Shown here piece by piece: positions 31,701 through 43,000 of a stretch of DNA of 64,000 nt. The notes under the pieces are model-generated. The model was not told the origin of the DNA, did no database searches, and was given only the letters and a program-made list of their open reading frames with translations. The first letter of the stretch is position 1, and each line of letters opens with the position of its first letter. The position numbers and the translations under genes were made by a program. The stretch covers positions 3,750,430 through 3,814,429 of the forward strand of contig CM041204.1 of the NCBI GenBank assembly GCA_023078555.1, in the 5' to 3' direction. Origin of the DNA: Ulva prolifera. Lineage: Eukaryota; Chlorophyta; Ulvophyceae; Ulvales; Ulvaceae.

Positions 31701-33965
31701 GTTCATCAGCCACGTACTTCAGTAGCTGGTCGTGCCAGAGAGGCAGCCAGTCCTCCACTGCAGCCTGCAGGCAGTCTGCGGTGTCAATCAGTAGCAAGTG
31801 GAAAGCCGCAAGCATTGCCTTTCAGCCTCATGAGCCACAGAACACAACAGCAGTCGGCATGGAAAATCCATGACGCAGTGAGCTACCACATCTCCGGAAA
31901 CAGCAGTGGCGCATGAACAGTGACGTATTCTCGAATAGCACTGAAACTTTATGGGAATATGACGACATTCTCAGGGGTATGCATCGGCCCCCGTCGACAC
32001 AGGTGGTTTGGAGGACTCACCTGCGAAGAAGACAGTGTCTGGAAGGTTGTGTTCAGAGTGATGCTGACGTGCCGCACGTACACTTCCTGCGCCAGGTCCT
32101 GTTTCTCGATGCTGGCCAGAGCCTGCCAGATTTGCACCACAACATCCCCTGCAGCAGAGCAAGCTGATGCGGCACACATGCCTTGAATGTTCTGATACTT
32201 GCCCAGACCCTGCATTGCCCAGACCCCGCATTGGCCAGACATGTAAAGCCCACAAGCTGGAGCGATTGCTGGCAAGCTTGCAGCAGATATGCATGCAAGC
32301 CAGGCCACTGCTGCCCTGTGGATGATGACTCATGTTTACGAACGCCTCTGTGTATCGTCGTGCCACACGGCCCCAGGCCTTCACGCATTGGAAAACATGG
32401 CATGCTCAGTGTGTTTTCTGCCCTGCTGCTGGCCCAATGGTCCATGTACGCATGCCACAGGTGCATACAGGTCACATGAATTCCAAGCGTGGCAAAATTG
32501 TACTCACCTCTGAGCCGTATTCATCAGCCTGTGATGGCATGGATGCGGGGTGGACACAGGGACATGGCAGTTCACATCACATCTGCAGCACTTGGCCCGC
32601 CCAGCGCCCAGCCCGCGCTGCAGGTGGGGAAGCACCACCCGCAACCAAACAACCAGAAGCTGTGATGCTGCAGCCATCAAGTGCAAGAGCTTCTGAGGCG
32701 AGCTGCGGCGTGTGAGAGCACAGAACAGACCTTGTTTCCTATCAATGGCATCTGCTAACTTGGGGACCGACAGCTCCTTCACCCGGGTCTCCAGCATGGC
32801 AACTTTGTCAGAGACGCCCACAAATTCAGGGACGTTGACCAGAGAGTCCACACTCGAGCGCATGGTGGCCAGGGCACTCAGCATCTTTGGCATGTCAGCC
32901 TTGGCCATGATATCGTCAAGGCTGTCATACAGTGACTTCAGTGTCGACGCTTCCTGCACGGCAGGCAGGAGTGAAGCATTGATGCTGTAGGATGCAGCCT
33001 ACGGTGCAGATCTGATTAAGTGTGTCGCCCTGGTCAGCATCAACGCCCTCGTTGCTGCTGCACCTCTGCGTGCACTTAGGCTTCTTCAGGAGCAACCAGG
33101 AGGACTAGCAGCAGCTGTGCACCATACATGGGAGGGCGAATCACAACTGATGAAAAGGAATGTTAGCAAAGCTGTGTTGCGAGCATATGTGACGCAGCAC
33201 CATGGTGCCCCTCCTGATCGCGCCCAACAAACGACTCCTGACAGCCCGAGTATATACTTGAAGTCAGAGCGTGCTTTGCGGGTGCAAGTGATTGGCTGCC
33301 GGATCTATGGAATCGACTACGAAGCTGGCCGTTGTAGTGCACTTGTGACTGGCCAAGGGCAGAGCATCTAGGCCCTTGGGTACCTACTAGGAAGTTGACT
33401 TGTTCCAGGCCGGCTTGCAGAAAACCATGTTCAGGACCTGGGTGTGACCAAACAGGGAACAAGGTGCAAGGGCGCTGGACATCACATAGCAGCTCCGGAA
33501 ACTTGCCTGGAGTGTTTTCTTGGCAGATAGCATCCTCGTCTTGACGGTGTGCAGCTTCTGTAGCCTCGAAGCAGCGCCTGAGCACTGTCTCTCGTCTGCA
33601 GAGGTTTGCACTGACAGATTGTCGACAGAATCGGCCATGCCCGCCAGATTCCCCCTTAACCTCGCGATATCGCTTGTGATGCTGCCCAGGCGAGAGGCAA
33701 TGAGCATGCTGGCTTCGTAAAGCCGCTGTTCGGCATCTTCGGAGGCCAGCTGGACCTTCATCTCCAACTCTGGCAGGTATCTGGATCACCCATAGCGCTT
33801 GACCACTTGCCCATGGCAACATTGCGGTCTCAGGTGAGGAGATCTACAAGGACATTGGAAGTTGACGTACCTCTCGAGCTGCTCGGTTTTGGGGCAGTCA
33901 TTGCAAGCTTGGTTGATCCATTCCTTCGCGTCAAAGGAAGGACTGCTGAAAGCTGAACGGTCCAT
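28706..33965 (-). CDS. COG7: Conserved oligomeric Golgi complex subunit 7
   Basis: Nine exons: 33965-33871, 33780-33507, 32953-32731, 32148-32021, 31764-31648, 31404-31141, 30834-30205, 29778-29503, 28924-28706; about 741 residues, close to the 770-840 of animal and plant COG7. COG7 belongs to lobe B of the COG tether, which docks retrograde vesicles at the Golgi. Recognisable blocks: N-terminal FDAKEWINQACND and YLPELEMKVQLASEDAEQRL, coiled-coil-like helices through exons 2-3, TLASMR-like ALATMRSSVDSLV, EDWLPLWHDQLLKYV, the ATEWLDRAA helix, and C-terminal LATDLEYICNVVTALG as in plant COG7. Introns 2 and 8 use GC donors (CAG|GCAAGT and AAG|GCGCGC). Exon 7 (30205-30834) is unusually Ala/GC-rich. 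It is divergent from NDUFA5, with about 500 bp between starts. An upstream in-frame ATG at 33983 would add six residues. Confidence 0.95.
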
Positions 33966-34471
33966 GATCACAGTCAAGTGCACCGCGATCCCTGCAACCG
34001 CAAGCGCAATCCACCCCTCAAGTCATGTCCATGCTAGATATACCTGGATTACTGTCAACGTGAAAGCGCGCGAGGTTTGGCTGGAAGACAGCAGTGCACT
34101 GTGAAGCGAAACTTGCACACAGAGGACTGGCGCCCGATCGTGCGGTTTGCCTGTTTGTAAGTACAGCAGCACACCGATCCACCTGGAACACCAGTGCCAG
34201 TGCTACAAATGTGCCTGCCTGCATACTACCAAAAACTGGATCGATCACGACCGTGTATCGCACAGTGGCTACAAGGCCAGACTTTCACCTCCCAGTCCGT
34301 TCGGCCTACCCTTGCAGCTGTACGCCCGTGCTGGGCAGTCGACGAGCGCCAAATGCTATCAGCGTTGATTGCGATACTCTGTGGCCGCGTGCGTTTGTGC
34401 GGGGAGCGTTTGAGCGCGAGTTGGCTGCCTGAGTCTACAGTTCGCTGCGTACACGCATTTCGAAGGGAGCC
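33966..34471. promoter_or_regulatory. Shared upstream region of COG7 and NDUFA5
   Basis: The 506 bp between the two divergent start codons must hold both promoters and 5' UTRs. No TATA box or other clear element stands out to me; the bidirectional arrangement is the evidence. Confidence 0.5.
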
Positions 34472-34930
34472 ATGCTTCGCAGGATCCTAAACAGGGATGC
34501 TTTGTCGAGGTCATGGAGACTCGTGCAGACGCGCGGCGTGAAGCAGAGCACATACCTGAAAGGCCTGGCAGTCGATCCTGAAGCGGAAGTACAGTTGCCG
34601 TTGATGTTGAAGAAAATTCTGTTAGAGGTCCGAGAAAATGTTCCTGAAGGCGTGGGTTACAGGACCCATGTCGAGAGTTACTGCAACAACTTCCTCAAGA
34701 TCATAGGAGATGCACCATCCCAGGCCGAGGCAGAGGATTTGCTGGGGCGCCAGTACGAAGAGCTCATCATGGACGCAACCAGAGAGCTGCATCTGGTTGA
34801 GACCATGGCTTTGTGGAGACCGTGGGAACATCCCACAGATCATGTACCACAAATGTTTGACAACGTGAAAGATATTCCAACCAATGTCAAGGCCTTCAGG
34901 GACTTCCAACACGAGCTCGGGAGCCAGTAG
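34472..34930 (+). CDS. NDUFA5: NADH:ubiquinone oxidoreductase subunit NDUFA5 (B13)
   Basis: A single-exon gene of 152 codons. The N-terminus (MLRRILNRDALSRSWRLVQT...) is Arg-rich and lacks acids for about 40 residues, as in mitochondrial presequences. The body matches the NDUFA5/B13 family: LMLKKILLEVRENVPEGVGY, then a helix rich in acids, and the C-terminal MALWRPWEHP. NDUFA5 is a supernumerary subunit of the peripheral arm of mitochondrial complex I at the inner membrane. Length agrees with plant versions, which are longer than the 116-residue animal protein. It is one of the few intronless genes here. Confidence 0.93.
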   Translation: MLRRILNRDALSRSWRLVQTRGVKQSTYLKGLAVDPEAEVQLPLMLKKILLEVRENVPEGVGYRTHVESYCNNFLKIIGDAPSQAEAEDLLGRQYEELIMDATRELHLVETMALWRPWEHPTDHVPQMFDNVKDIPTNVKAFRDFQHELGSQ

Positions 34931-35118
34931 ACGCAGCACTGCAGATGATGTCAGATGGATGCGATGTTTGTAATCGTTCTGTAATGGATTGCTGTCGTTC
35001 TGTAGTACACAGCTGGTTGTTGATCATGCCTGTCCACATTCTGTACGCATGATCACATAGCCGTAGCAAGTACCAAGGCCACATTCAGAGGAGGCATTAC
35101 AATAGTTTACCACATAGT

Positions 35119-37824
35119 TCACGCACTATTCAATCTCGATGCAGTATTGCGCAACTTGGTGTACATCTTCCCAGCTGGTGAACCCAAAATCAGTGCACAT
35201 ATAGAATCCCTGGCCACCCGAATGTTTTGAAAGTTCCCCAGTATGTGTATCTTTGTATCTGCCAGCACTATCCGCGTATGCGAGGCGTTCTCGATCGTGA
35301 ACTTGGTCTTCCCGTCCTTGCCCGATATCCGGCCAATCGCCCGTGACAAATGCTCGCCCTTCAAAGTCTGCATGCACACAGCATCGAGTAATCCCCAGCT
35401 GATATAGCGACCGCTCAATACTTGAGTCCACACGGAGCCTGTGGGAGCCCGTCGCAACAGCCTGTTCGAGCAGGCAGGGGAATCACGAAAGTCGTGCATT
35501 TGCTGCAGGACCTGGATCAACCAGGACGGCTGGCGTCCATGAGGCATGGATCAGTATGCAGGCAAGTGCTGCTGCGATCCAGGCCTGCCAAACAACCAGC
35601 ATTGAGCCACAACTACCATCTGCAAGCAGTGCCCGGCCACTGCCATCCAGGGCTTGCATTCACACTCCCCGCCACCAACAGATTCCTTCCCATCAACCAG
35701 CCATATCAGATGATGGATACTCCAGACATACATCATGCAGCCCGTCTGCACCGTCAGTCTGAGGCATTGTCACTACACAACAGGTATCACACTCGTCTGC
35801 ACCGTCAGTCTGAGGCAGTGTCACTACACAACAGGAAACACACTCGTCTGCACCGTCACTCTGAGGCAGTGTCACTACACAACAGGTAACACACTGTGCC
35901 CCGTGGTGTTGACCATGGACAGAGTTCCACAGGAATTCGCAGGCAGGCTACCGTAGGGAGCAAGGCGTTTTCCTTTAGCATGAAGTCAGGGGCGGTGCAC
36001 ACCCACAGCCCACAAGAACACATCACATACACCTAGCAGGCTGCAGCAGCTGGGCTGGCATGGAGGAGATGCAGCACCTTGACGTCTTTGATCTCAAACG
36101 TCTCAATGTATAGATTGTCCATGCGGATCAGTGCTAGTGCATCTTTTAGCTCAAAACCTGCACACCATCGAGCACACGCATCGGCACGAGGAGGTTGCTG
36201 ACAAGCAAAGAGATTGCCGATCTCTTTGTCCGGCAGTGTCCCTTGCTGTATGGAACGTGCTGGAGACTGGACTCCACGGGACCAGCCCCGCTGCCGCTTC
36301 AACACCATCGCAGGATGTTGTCTGGAATGTGCTATACCGACCAAATGGTCTCATTGCACCACTCACAGCATATAGTCAGTATTGATTTGAACAAGCCAGC
36401 AAACAATCCGATGTGCACGAAGCAGAGGCGGCTGATGAACGACTGTGAGCGCATTAACCGTGCACGAATCAGTGCGACTGATCAGCAGAAAGCGCGGCAA
36501 AAGTACACATCCATTGCAAGCAATCAGTCACGAATGCACAAACATTAGTCGTGGCTCTACCAGGGCAGGCAGGGCGCACCGAGGAGGTATGCATGGATGT
36601 AATCTGCAGCCTTCTGCAACAGCCCTGTGTCCGTCTGCTGTTTTGTCGTCTTGATTTCCACCTACACAGCCCCCTCACTGGCTCAGCATGTGCAGATCAT
36701 GCACCTCTACGTGATGCCTCTGAGAGGCGGCTGCCATGGTGAGCATGCATGGCGTCATGGGCCGGCCTTTGGGCCCAATACCTGGTGCGCTGGCGGGACT
36801 GGTGGCCACCAGGGAACCACTGGCCAGTAAAATGAAGTAAGAATTTCGCGTGGTAGTGCTGCATTGACCTCTTTCGGTGAGGGTGAACACATGGGTACAG
36901 GCATGCGCATGAGATCACGAAATGCAGGCTTGTGACAGAGACCGAACCCAATCTGGGCAGCGAGGATGGCGAAGAGAAGCGGTGCTGGACATTGGTGCAG
37001 TGGCTGTGGTGCAGGAGGCGCTGTGTCAGGGCGAAGCTGTCACTGCTGCCTGCTGAACTCAGCAAGATACCACTCGGGCAGGTGATGGGCAGTCTGGTGC
37101 AACGCATGATTCCGGGGCAGGTGCCTCCCGTCGAGCTGAAGCAGGTGGAGACGGATGTGCTACTCGTAGAAGTGAAGTGCACGCTGGAACCGCACTTTTC
37201 GGGTCTTCAAGTTCATCCGCATGTCCAGTTTCAGGATCTCTGTGACGGTTTTGTAGAGGTCCATCCACGTCGTCTTGAGTGGTGTCATTCTGTGTTGAGG
37301 AACAGGTACCTGCAGCGACAGCGCCATCTTGCAGCTGCGGTTCATGGTGGCTATACTCCGTGCTGCATGAGGACCTCAGCAGATATCTAGTTCAGCAAGA
37401 AAGGGCGCTGGTGGTCCATTGAAGGAAGTGCTGCTGGGGTGCGGCAGGTACACGGGGCTATCTGTGCACGCCAGTGACCTGCATCCCACGGCAGGGCCAA
37501 GCATGGATCCTCGACAACCGATGGCTGCCAAAGGAAGATACATTGCAGCATGCGCCAGAGTTTAGATCAACTACGTGCATCACAACGAACGCCGGTGCAG
37601 TACAGCGATCACAGGCATGCTCTGCAGGCGCTGACGCGTCACAGACGACGTACCCTTCGGAACTCGACTTTGCTACCAGAAGCTGTTGTTGCTGTCAGAG
37701 GAGAATACTTTGGTTTCTCAGGAAGCTCCACCGGAGCGGCTGCATCTGTGATCGGAACCATGACATCGTCTGCTGTTCGAGCTGGCCCCTCATTGGGGAC
37801 GATAGTACGTCCAGCTTTCGGCAT
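35119..37824 (-). CDS. PNO1: RNA-binding protein PNO1 (DIM2), small-subunit processome/assembly factor
   Basis: Five exons: 37824-37654, 37309-37196, 36661-36580, 36157-36078, 35367-35119; about 231 residues. PNO1 binds the 3' end region of pre-18S rRNA with NOB1 and is required for late 40S assembly in nucleolus and cytoplasm. Conserved blocks: KPKYSPLTA and SGSKVEFRR|VPVPQHRMTPLK across the exon 1-2 border, then MNLKTRK|VEIKTTKQ, GFELKDALALIRMD, FEIKDVK|TLKGEHLSRAIG, the KH loop GKDG at about 165-168, TRIVLADTKIHILG and LILGSPAGKMY near the C-terminus. Donors are GTACGT, GTGCGG, GTGCGC and GTGCTG. It is divergent from the R3H/G-patch gene. Intron 4 contains a 51-bp tandem repeat. Exon 3 is only 82 bp and exon 4 only 80 bp. 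Confidence 0.96.
35745..35893. repeat. 51-bp tandem repeat in PNO1 intron 4
   Basis: Three units of 51 bp starting TCTGCACCGTCAGTCTGAGG at 35745, 35796 and 35847; the third is slightly short. They differ at a handful of positions and lie wholly within intron 4. Confidence 0.92.
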
Positions 37825-38339
37825 TTCGGTACACTGCTGCTATATACCGCGATTTGCGTCACTTAACGGGCGGAGGAGATCTGACGCTAGCTCTGACACA
37901 GGCAACAAGCAAGCACCGGCGACAACGGGACACAGATTTGCAATGTACACGCGATCGCTCAGGGAAGCACTGGACCACATACGAAGCAGCATAAGAGCGC
38001 AATCACGCGGCTTCCAAATGAGATAGGCACAGGTGACAGTGAGATCCGTGGCGTGTTATGGCCGCCTCGAGGCCGTGACGCGACAGTCATGGCTACCAGG
38101 GTCCGGAGGGCCCGGTGTGACACCCGCTACGCCCTCAAGCACTAGCTGAAGAATACCGGTCAAACAGTGTCACAACAATCACTGCAACAAAAGGCACCAT
38201 TACATGGTGCTGTTTTGTGGGAATTAGGTAAGCCGTAGTGCATGTTAGAAATACCGGGGGCACGGGCATCTCAGGCCATTTCTTGACTCATGTGCAGCTG
38301 GCCTGGCACTGTTGTCCTACATACACTGTTTTTGTCGCT
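37825..38339. promoter_or_regulatory. Shared upstream region of PNO1 and the R3H/G-patch gene
   Basis: About 515 bp between divergent start codons, both encoding RNA-processing factors. No specific element recognised. The plus-strand open frame that spans 37550-38026 is mostly antisense to PNO1 exon 1. Confidence 0.45.
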
Positions 38340-41300
38340 ATGAGTGAACTTGAGGAAGCCGAGCTGCACATTGGTGGTATTCGCGTGCGCAATGATGGGA
38401 CTGCTCGACGAGTGCAGCGTAGACAAGCACAGACGAGCCGTGTGAACGTAGCCCCTCGATTCAGCGATCACGACATGTACGTCGATGACAGTTGTACCCG
38501 TCGGCATGCTGACGCCTTGCCGAGTACCGGAGGCTTGCTTCCATACGATTCAGACTGCAGCATCGACTCGGCCATGCAGGACTACCTGGACAACATCTCT
38601 CAAGATGGCCTGTGCGTCCTCGACCCAGTCAATCGAAGAATTAATGCTGATGGGCATGCTGTTTGCTTCAATTCAAACATTCGCGTTCACGCATGTGAAC
38701 CTGACTCCAACCTCGTGCTGCTTCCCTGGGGTCGATGCCGTCCACGAAGGTCTATGCTTGAGGACCGACGCTATGCAGTGATCTTGATGCAAAGTGTCTC
38801 GCAGCTCTAGAGCCTCGGCATGTGGACCAGCTCTTCGGCTCCGAATCAAGCTCAGACGAGACGGATGACTCCACCTCCAGAGGTTCCACTCCTGTACGCA
38901 ACGCAACCATTCCTGCACCCTCCAACAACGACACACTTGACGGACAGTCCAGTTGGGGCCGAGGGAGTAGTGCACCCCCTTGCTGTGTGCAGCAAGCACT
39001 TGCTGACATCGATGGCACTCCTGCAATCCGAGGCAGCTCGGAGCCACCACCTTGCCGCCACAACCACACATCCCCGAACGGCCATGAGCGGTACTCGGCA
39101 ATCCCCTTAGCTTCTGCAGCTGTTCCACAGTGCGCATACACTAGTTCCTCCCAATGCCACCGTGCAGAAGCCCACCTGCACAGCGCTCCCCACCCCTTTG
39201 ACAGCACAGATCGCTACGGTCTCACTCAACCGATGAACCAGCAGTCCGCAAGAAGAAGACAGCTTGGCTTGCTCCCTGACGTGGTCACAGCCCCTAGAGG
39301 CTCCGGCCAAACGACCGGCAAACCCGCAAAGGTCCCAACCAGAAAGCTGCTTGCCCGGCGACAACGCAAGCGGCTCATCCGCGAGCAGCGGCAGGCCAAA
39401 CGCGAACGCGGCCTCCCGCCAGCTGCGCAGCGTGACAATGTCAATGAGACCCTCGGATTCAACCCCAGCGCAATCGCCGAAACCATCCGCTGCTTTGCAC
39501 GGGACGCCGCCACCCTCGGCACACCCACAGACGCAGCCAGCACCGCCGCGTGGATCCGCACCTGCTCCGATGACGTGGCCCTGGTCTGCCGCCCTGCAGC
39601 CAGGGGAGCAATCGTCGTCTCCTGCGGCACTCTGCCCGATGCTGCGGCCTGGGCTTACAGGGTCGCGCGGCTATGCGGGGTGTTCCCCAGGGTTGTCGTG
39701 CACCCGAGCGGCATGCATGCGGTGGAGGTGGAGGCGGGCGCGGGCGCCAGGGCGGGCCGCACGTGGCGCTCGTTGGCCGTCGCGGCGAACGGCGGCCTCC
39801 TGCCCCTACCGGCGGAGACTCTGCGCCGCATGACCGCGGCAGCGCTGCAGGACGTGGCTAATTTGCGCAAAGAGGCGGAGAAGCAGGCCAGAGGTAAGGC
39901 TATCAGGGCGGCGCGGGGGGGTGCAGACAGATCGTCTGCACAGGGGGCGCCGCGGCGGGGTCCCACGTCGTGGGGTGGCGCAGCTTCCGGGAATTTGCCG
40001 AGGGGGAGAGAGGTGCAGCAGCGTGCGGGGAACAAGCATGACGGCCGCACGAGAGGCGGTGGGCGGCAGGGTGCCTCACGCGGCCGCCGCGGAGAGATGG
40101 CGGCGCAGGTTGCCGAGCAGCCGGTCGCATTTGTCAGCGGCGGTGTCATCCAAGACGCGAGCAGCAGCCGCACGGTCGCGGCGGCACTGGGGGCGCCGCA
40201 ACAGGCTGCAGTGGGGGACGGCGGCCCCCGCGAGCGGCCACCGGCGCCGCCTGCAGTTGCCGCGCAGCTGGCCCAGATGCGCATGCCCACAAGCGGGGGT
40301 GCGACTGGGAGTGAGGGGCGGGGTATTGGATCCCTGCAGCCTTGGGGTGCTGACGGTGCTGGCTTGTGTGACACAGCTGGCAACGCCGCGATGGGCGATG
40401 CTGGTACACCCGTCGCTGCCTGCGAGGCGGTTACTGCCGTAGACGCGCCTATGGCAGTAGAGGCGTCCGAGGCTGTTCCTCTGGCGGGCTTGCAGCCAGG
40501 GCTGGCGCCCAGGGCCGGTCTGGGCGCTTGTCCAGGGCTTGGGGCTACTGTGAGAGCTGGCGAGGAGCCGGAGTCGGCGGTGATGGATGCGGTGGCGCCT
40601 GCAGCTCCTGCCCAGGGTGGCGCTGCGGCCGTGGACGCCGTGCCGGCGTTTGAGCTGGAGTTCGGGAGTTTCATGCTGGGCGCAGGGGCGCCCGGCACAG
40701 CACAAGGAGCGCGGAAGGACGGCACAAAGGTGCGCCAGATCTGCCTGCTGCTTGCAGGATCGCCCGAACGGGCGGTGAGAATCGGCATGCATGCGATAGC
40801 CCACGCCCCGCCGGTGCGGCGGTGGAAGCGCCGCCTGTGCATGAATGTGGGCGGCAACTGTCGGCGGCCAGCCTGGAGGTGCAGATGGCGCCCGCCTGTT
40901 GGCTGTGTGTGCATGTGTTGAGGCTCGACATGCTGTAGGGCCGCGTCTTGCGTGTTGCATGCTGGGCTTGCTCCTGTGGCTTGCTCAATTACCTGGAAAT
41001 CTAGAAGCAGGGTGCGACATGAAGGGTGTCCGCTCCTCGGAGTGCAGATCATGACACCCGATCGAGTGATGCGTCATGCCGGAATAGAGCGCGTTTTCTG
41101 TCCAGTCATCCCCAACAAACGGAACCAACTACTCCGCGGTTGCGATGATCTAGCGGAAGCTCTGGGCGATGTTGAGCATGTGGCCACAGTCTGGCCAGGT
41201 GCTACCGTGCTCTGTTTGTTGCAGGCTGCTGAGGGATCAACGCTGCGGCATCACCGGCTCGGGCAATCACGCAGCATGGCAGTGTTAGCATCGCGCCAGT

Positions 41301-42204
41301 CCACGTCCACCTGTCGAGGCCTTGCCTCGGTTGTCGTTAAATCCGGCAGGTGTCTGTGGTGCAGGCGTCGCGCAAGGCGGCTGTATCGTTTCCTCCCGCC
41401 GCAATGCACGCGGAGGTCACGGCAGAGTTTGCGAGGGCGTACGTGCCTGGCCACCGGCCCAACGACACAGCGCAGCTGGCGAAGCAGGCTCGGAAGAAGG
41501 CTGCTAAGGAGGCTCGCCGATCGTCCAGGTACGCGCTGCAATGAGCCCCCCCCTAGCGGGCCGGTGCTGATGGCAGGTGTCATGTCTCCACGTGCCTCGT
41601 GACATGTGTTGGGGAGCCCTTCCGCTTGCCGGTGTGTTCATTCGCTGCGCTCCCGCGGCTGCTTTGCCCCATCAGAGCTGTGCGAGCCAGCTTGCGCGCG
41701 CCCTGATGTGCGACTCGACATGGACACTGGAACCCTCGTTGCATTTCTGCACCGCTGCTGCTGGGCGCATGGCAAGTCGCACAGCCGCAGCACTGTTCAT
41801 GCGCGCAGCTGCCAATGCGCAGTGTGCTGTTGTCAGACAGCGCGGGACTGGCGTGGGGCACCGGGCGGTGTTGCCTTGTAGTGGTGGTATGTGTTCTGTG
41901 TGTGCTGTGCGGCCCGGGCTCCCTGAACCTCCGACTTTGTCACCTTTGCACCCGTCTCAGTGTGTGCTGCAGGCGCGGCGCAGACCCGCACCAGGCGGCC
42001 GGCCTTGGAGCCTCTACAGTGCCGGCCGTGGACAGCGCCCCCGGCTTCGGGGCGTTCGAGCAGCACACCCGGGGCATCGGGGCCAAGCTGCTGAAACAGA
42101 TGGGCTACGAGCAGGGCCGCGGTCTAGGCAAGGACAACCAGGGCATGGTCGACCCCATTCAGCCGCGGAAGTGGCAGAAGCGGGCCGGCCTCGGTGCGGC
42201 CTAA
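38340..42204 (+). CDS. R3H-like and G-patch domain protein (SQS1/plant D111-type), gene 1
   Basis: Four exons proposed: 38340-38694, 38805-40729, 41365-41528, 41973-42204; about 891 residues. Exons 2-4 are firm (GTGCGC and GTACGC donors, TGCAG acceptors); the exon 1-2 border (T|GTGAAC to GCAG|CTCTAG) is a best guess. The N-terminus has ELHIGGIRVRND and DSAMQDYLDNIS, resembling the 'IGG' and 'DYLEGI' motifs of plant R3H/G-patch proteins. Next come an acidic Ser stretch (GSESSSDETDDS), a basic NLS-like segment (RKLLARRQRKRL), an R3H-like region about residues 335-430 (DAAAWAYRVARLCGVFPRVV), a long Gly/Ala-rich linker, a basic helix, and a C-terminal G-patch (IGAKLLKQMGYEQGRGLGK). G-patch proteins of this type activate DEAH helicases in splicing and ribosome assembly (family knowledge). 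Parts of exon 2 have been copied into the scrambled region at 46.1, 49.4 and 53.2-54.8 kb. Confidence 0.85.
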
Positions 42205-43000
42205 CGCAGCCTTCAGGGAGCAGGTAGCCTGCAGGCCCTTCACGTCCTCTTTCCAGGTTGAGTCTTGTCACAGGCCGGGCGTCTCGAGTGCTTGCTTGAA
42301 CGTCGCCGGGCTGTAAGCACCTGCACATGTGACCACGGCTCTCTCAGATTGGGCGGTTTAGTGCGGTGTCTCCTGCCGGTGCAGTGACTCCTGCAAGTGA
42401 CGGAGTGGCTGCTTGAGTCCGGTGTGCGATTGAGCATCCATTGCGTGGAGATGTGCCATGTAAAAGGGTACCCTTTCGCCTTCCACGAGCGTTCGACATG
42501 CAGCATCAGCCCGCCCTCGCTGGACCGGTGTGTCGGTCTGAGTAATACTATCTGAGTTCGGTGCCGGAGTTTGCGTGCGTGCGCGCGTGTGCGTGTGTGG
42601 GTCCCGCGGTGCCACCTGCCTCTATGGAATTGTCCGTGTAACACTCGCTGCACTGTTCCCATTCCGCCTTGCAAAGATCGATTTTGGCACAGGCTGCCGA
42701 CCCGTCTTAGCGGGATACATGTGTGGAGATAATTGCACACATTGCGCAGCGACGTCCTGATCTGACAAGGCAGGCTCAGCAAACCGATTGTTCTGCGGAA
42801 CACCAGACCCACAAACACATCGCCTGTCTGTACGCAATGTCCTATCTCTACATAAGCGCTCTGGGCTTCTGTAAAACTTCCGCCGTTCATCGCGGAAGAT
42901 CTTTGTCGAGCTCTTTTTCACAATCGCACATGTTTATTGAACTTTGACATGATAACTCCTTACAGTCTTGCTGCCAGTTCATTCGGCTTCCAGCTTTGCC
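42205..43000 (+). repeat. Left flank of the inverted duplication
   Basis: No gene seen. From about 42505 to 43000 the sequence matches the reverse complement of about 52435-53045, including a TIR-like motif at 42608-42645 (GCGGTGCCACCTGCCTC) that recurs at 52918-52960. It could include the promoter of the nuclease-kinase gene. Confidence 0.75.

Noticed and set aside
35745-35893. A CRISPR array
   Set aside because: The three 51-bp units are contiguous with no unique spacers, lie in an intron, and the genome is eukaryotic.
37550-38026. Plus-strand 158-residue frame, first considered as a 5' exon of the G-patch gene
   Set aside because: It lies antisense to PNO1 exon 1, whose KPKYSPLTA and KVEFRR motifs are clear on the minus strand.
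39655-41052. Minus-strand 465-residue frame
   Set aside because: Antisense to the GC-rich exon 2 of the G-patch gene; alanine/proline composition and no family match.
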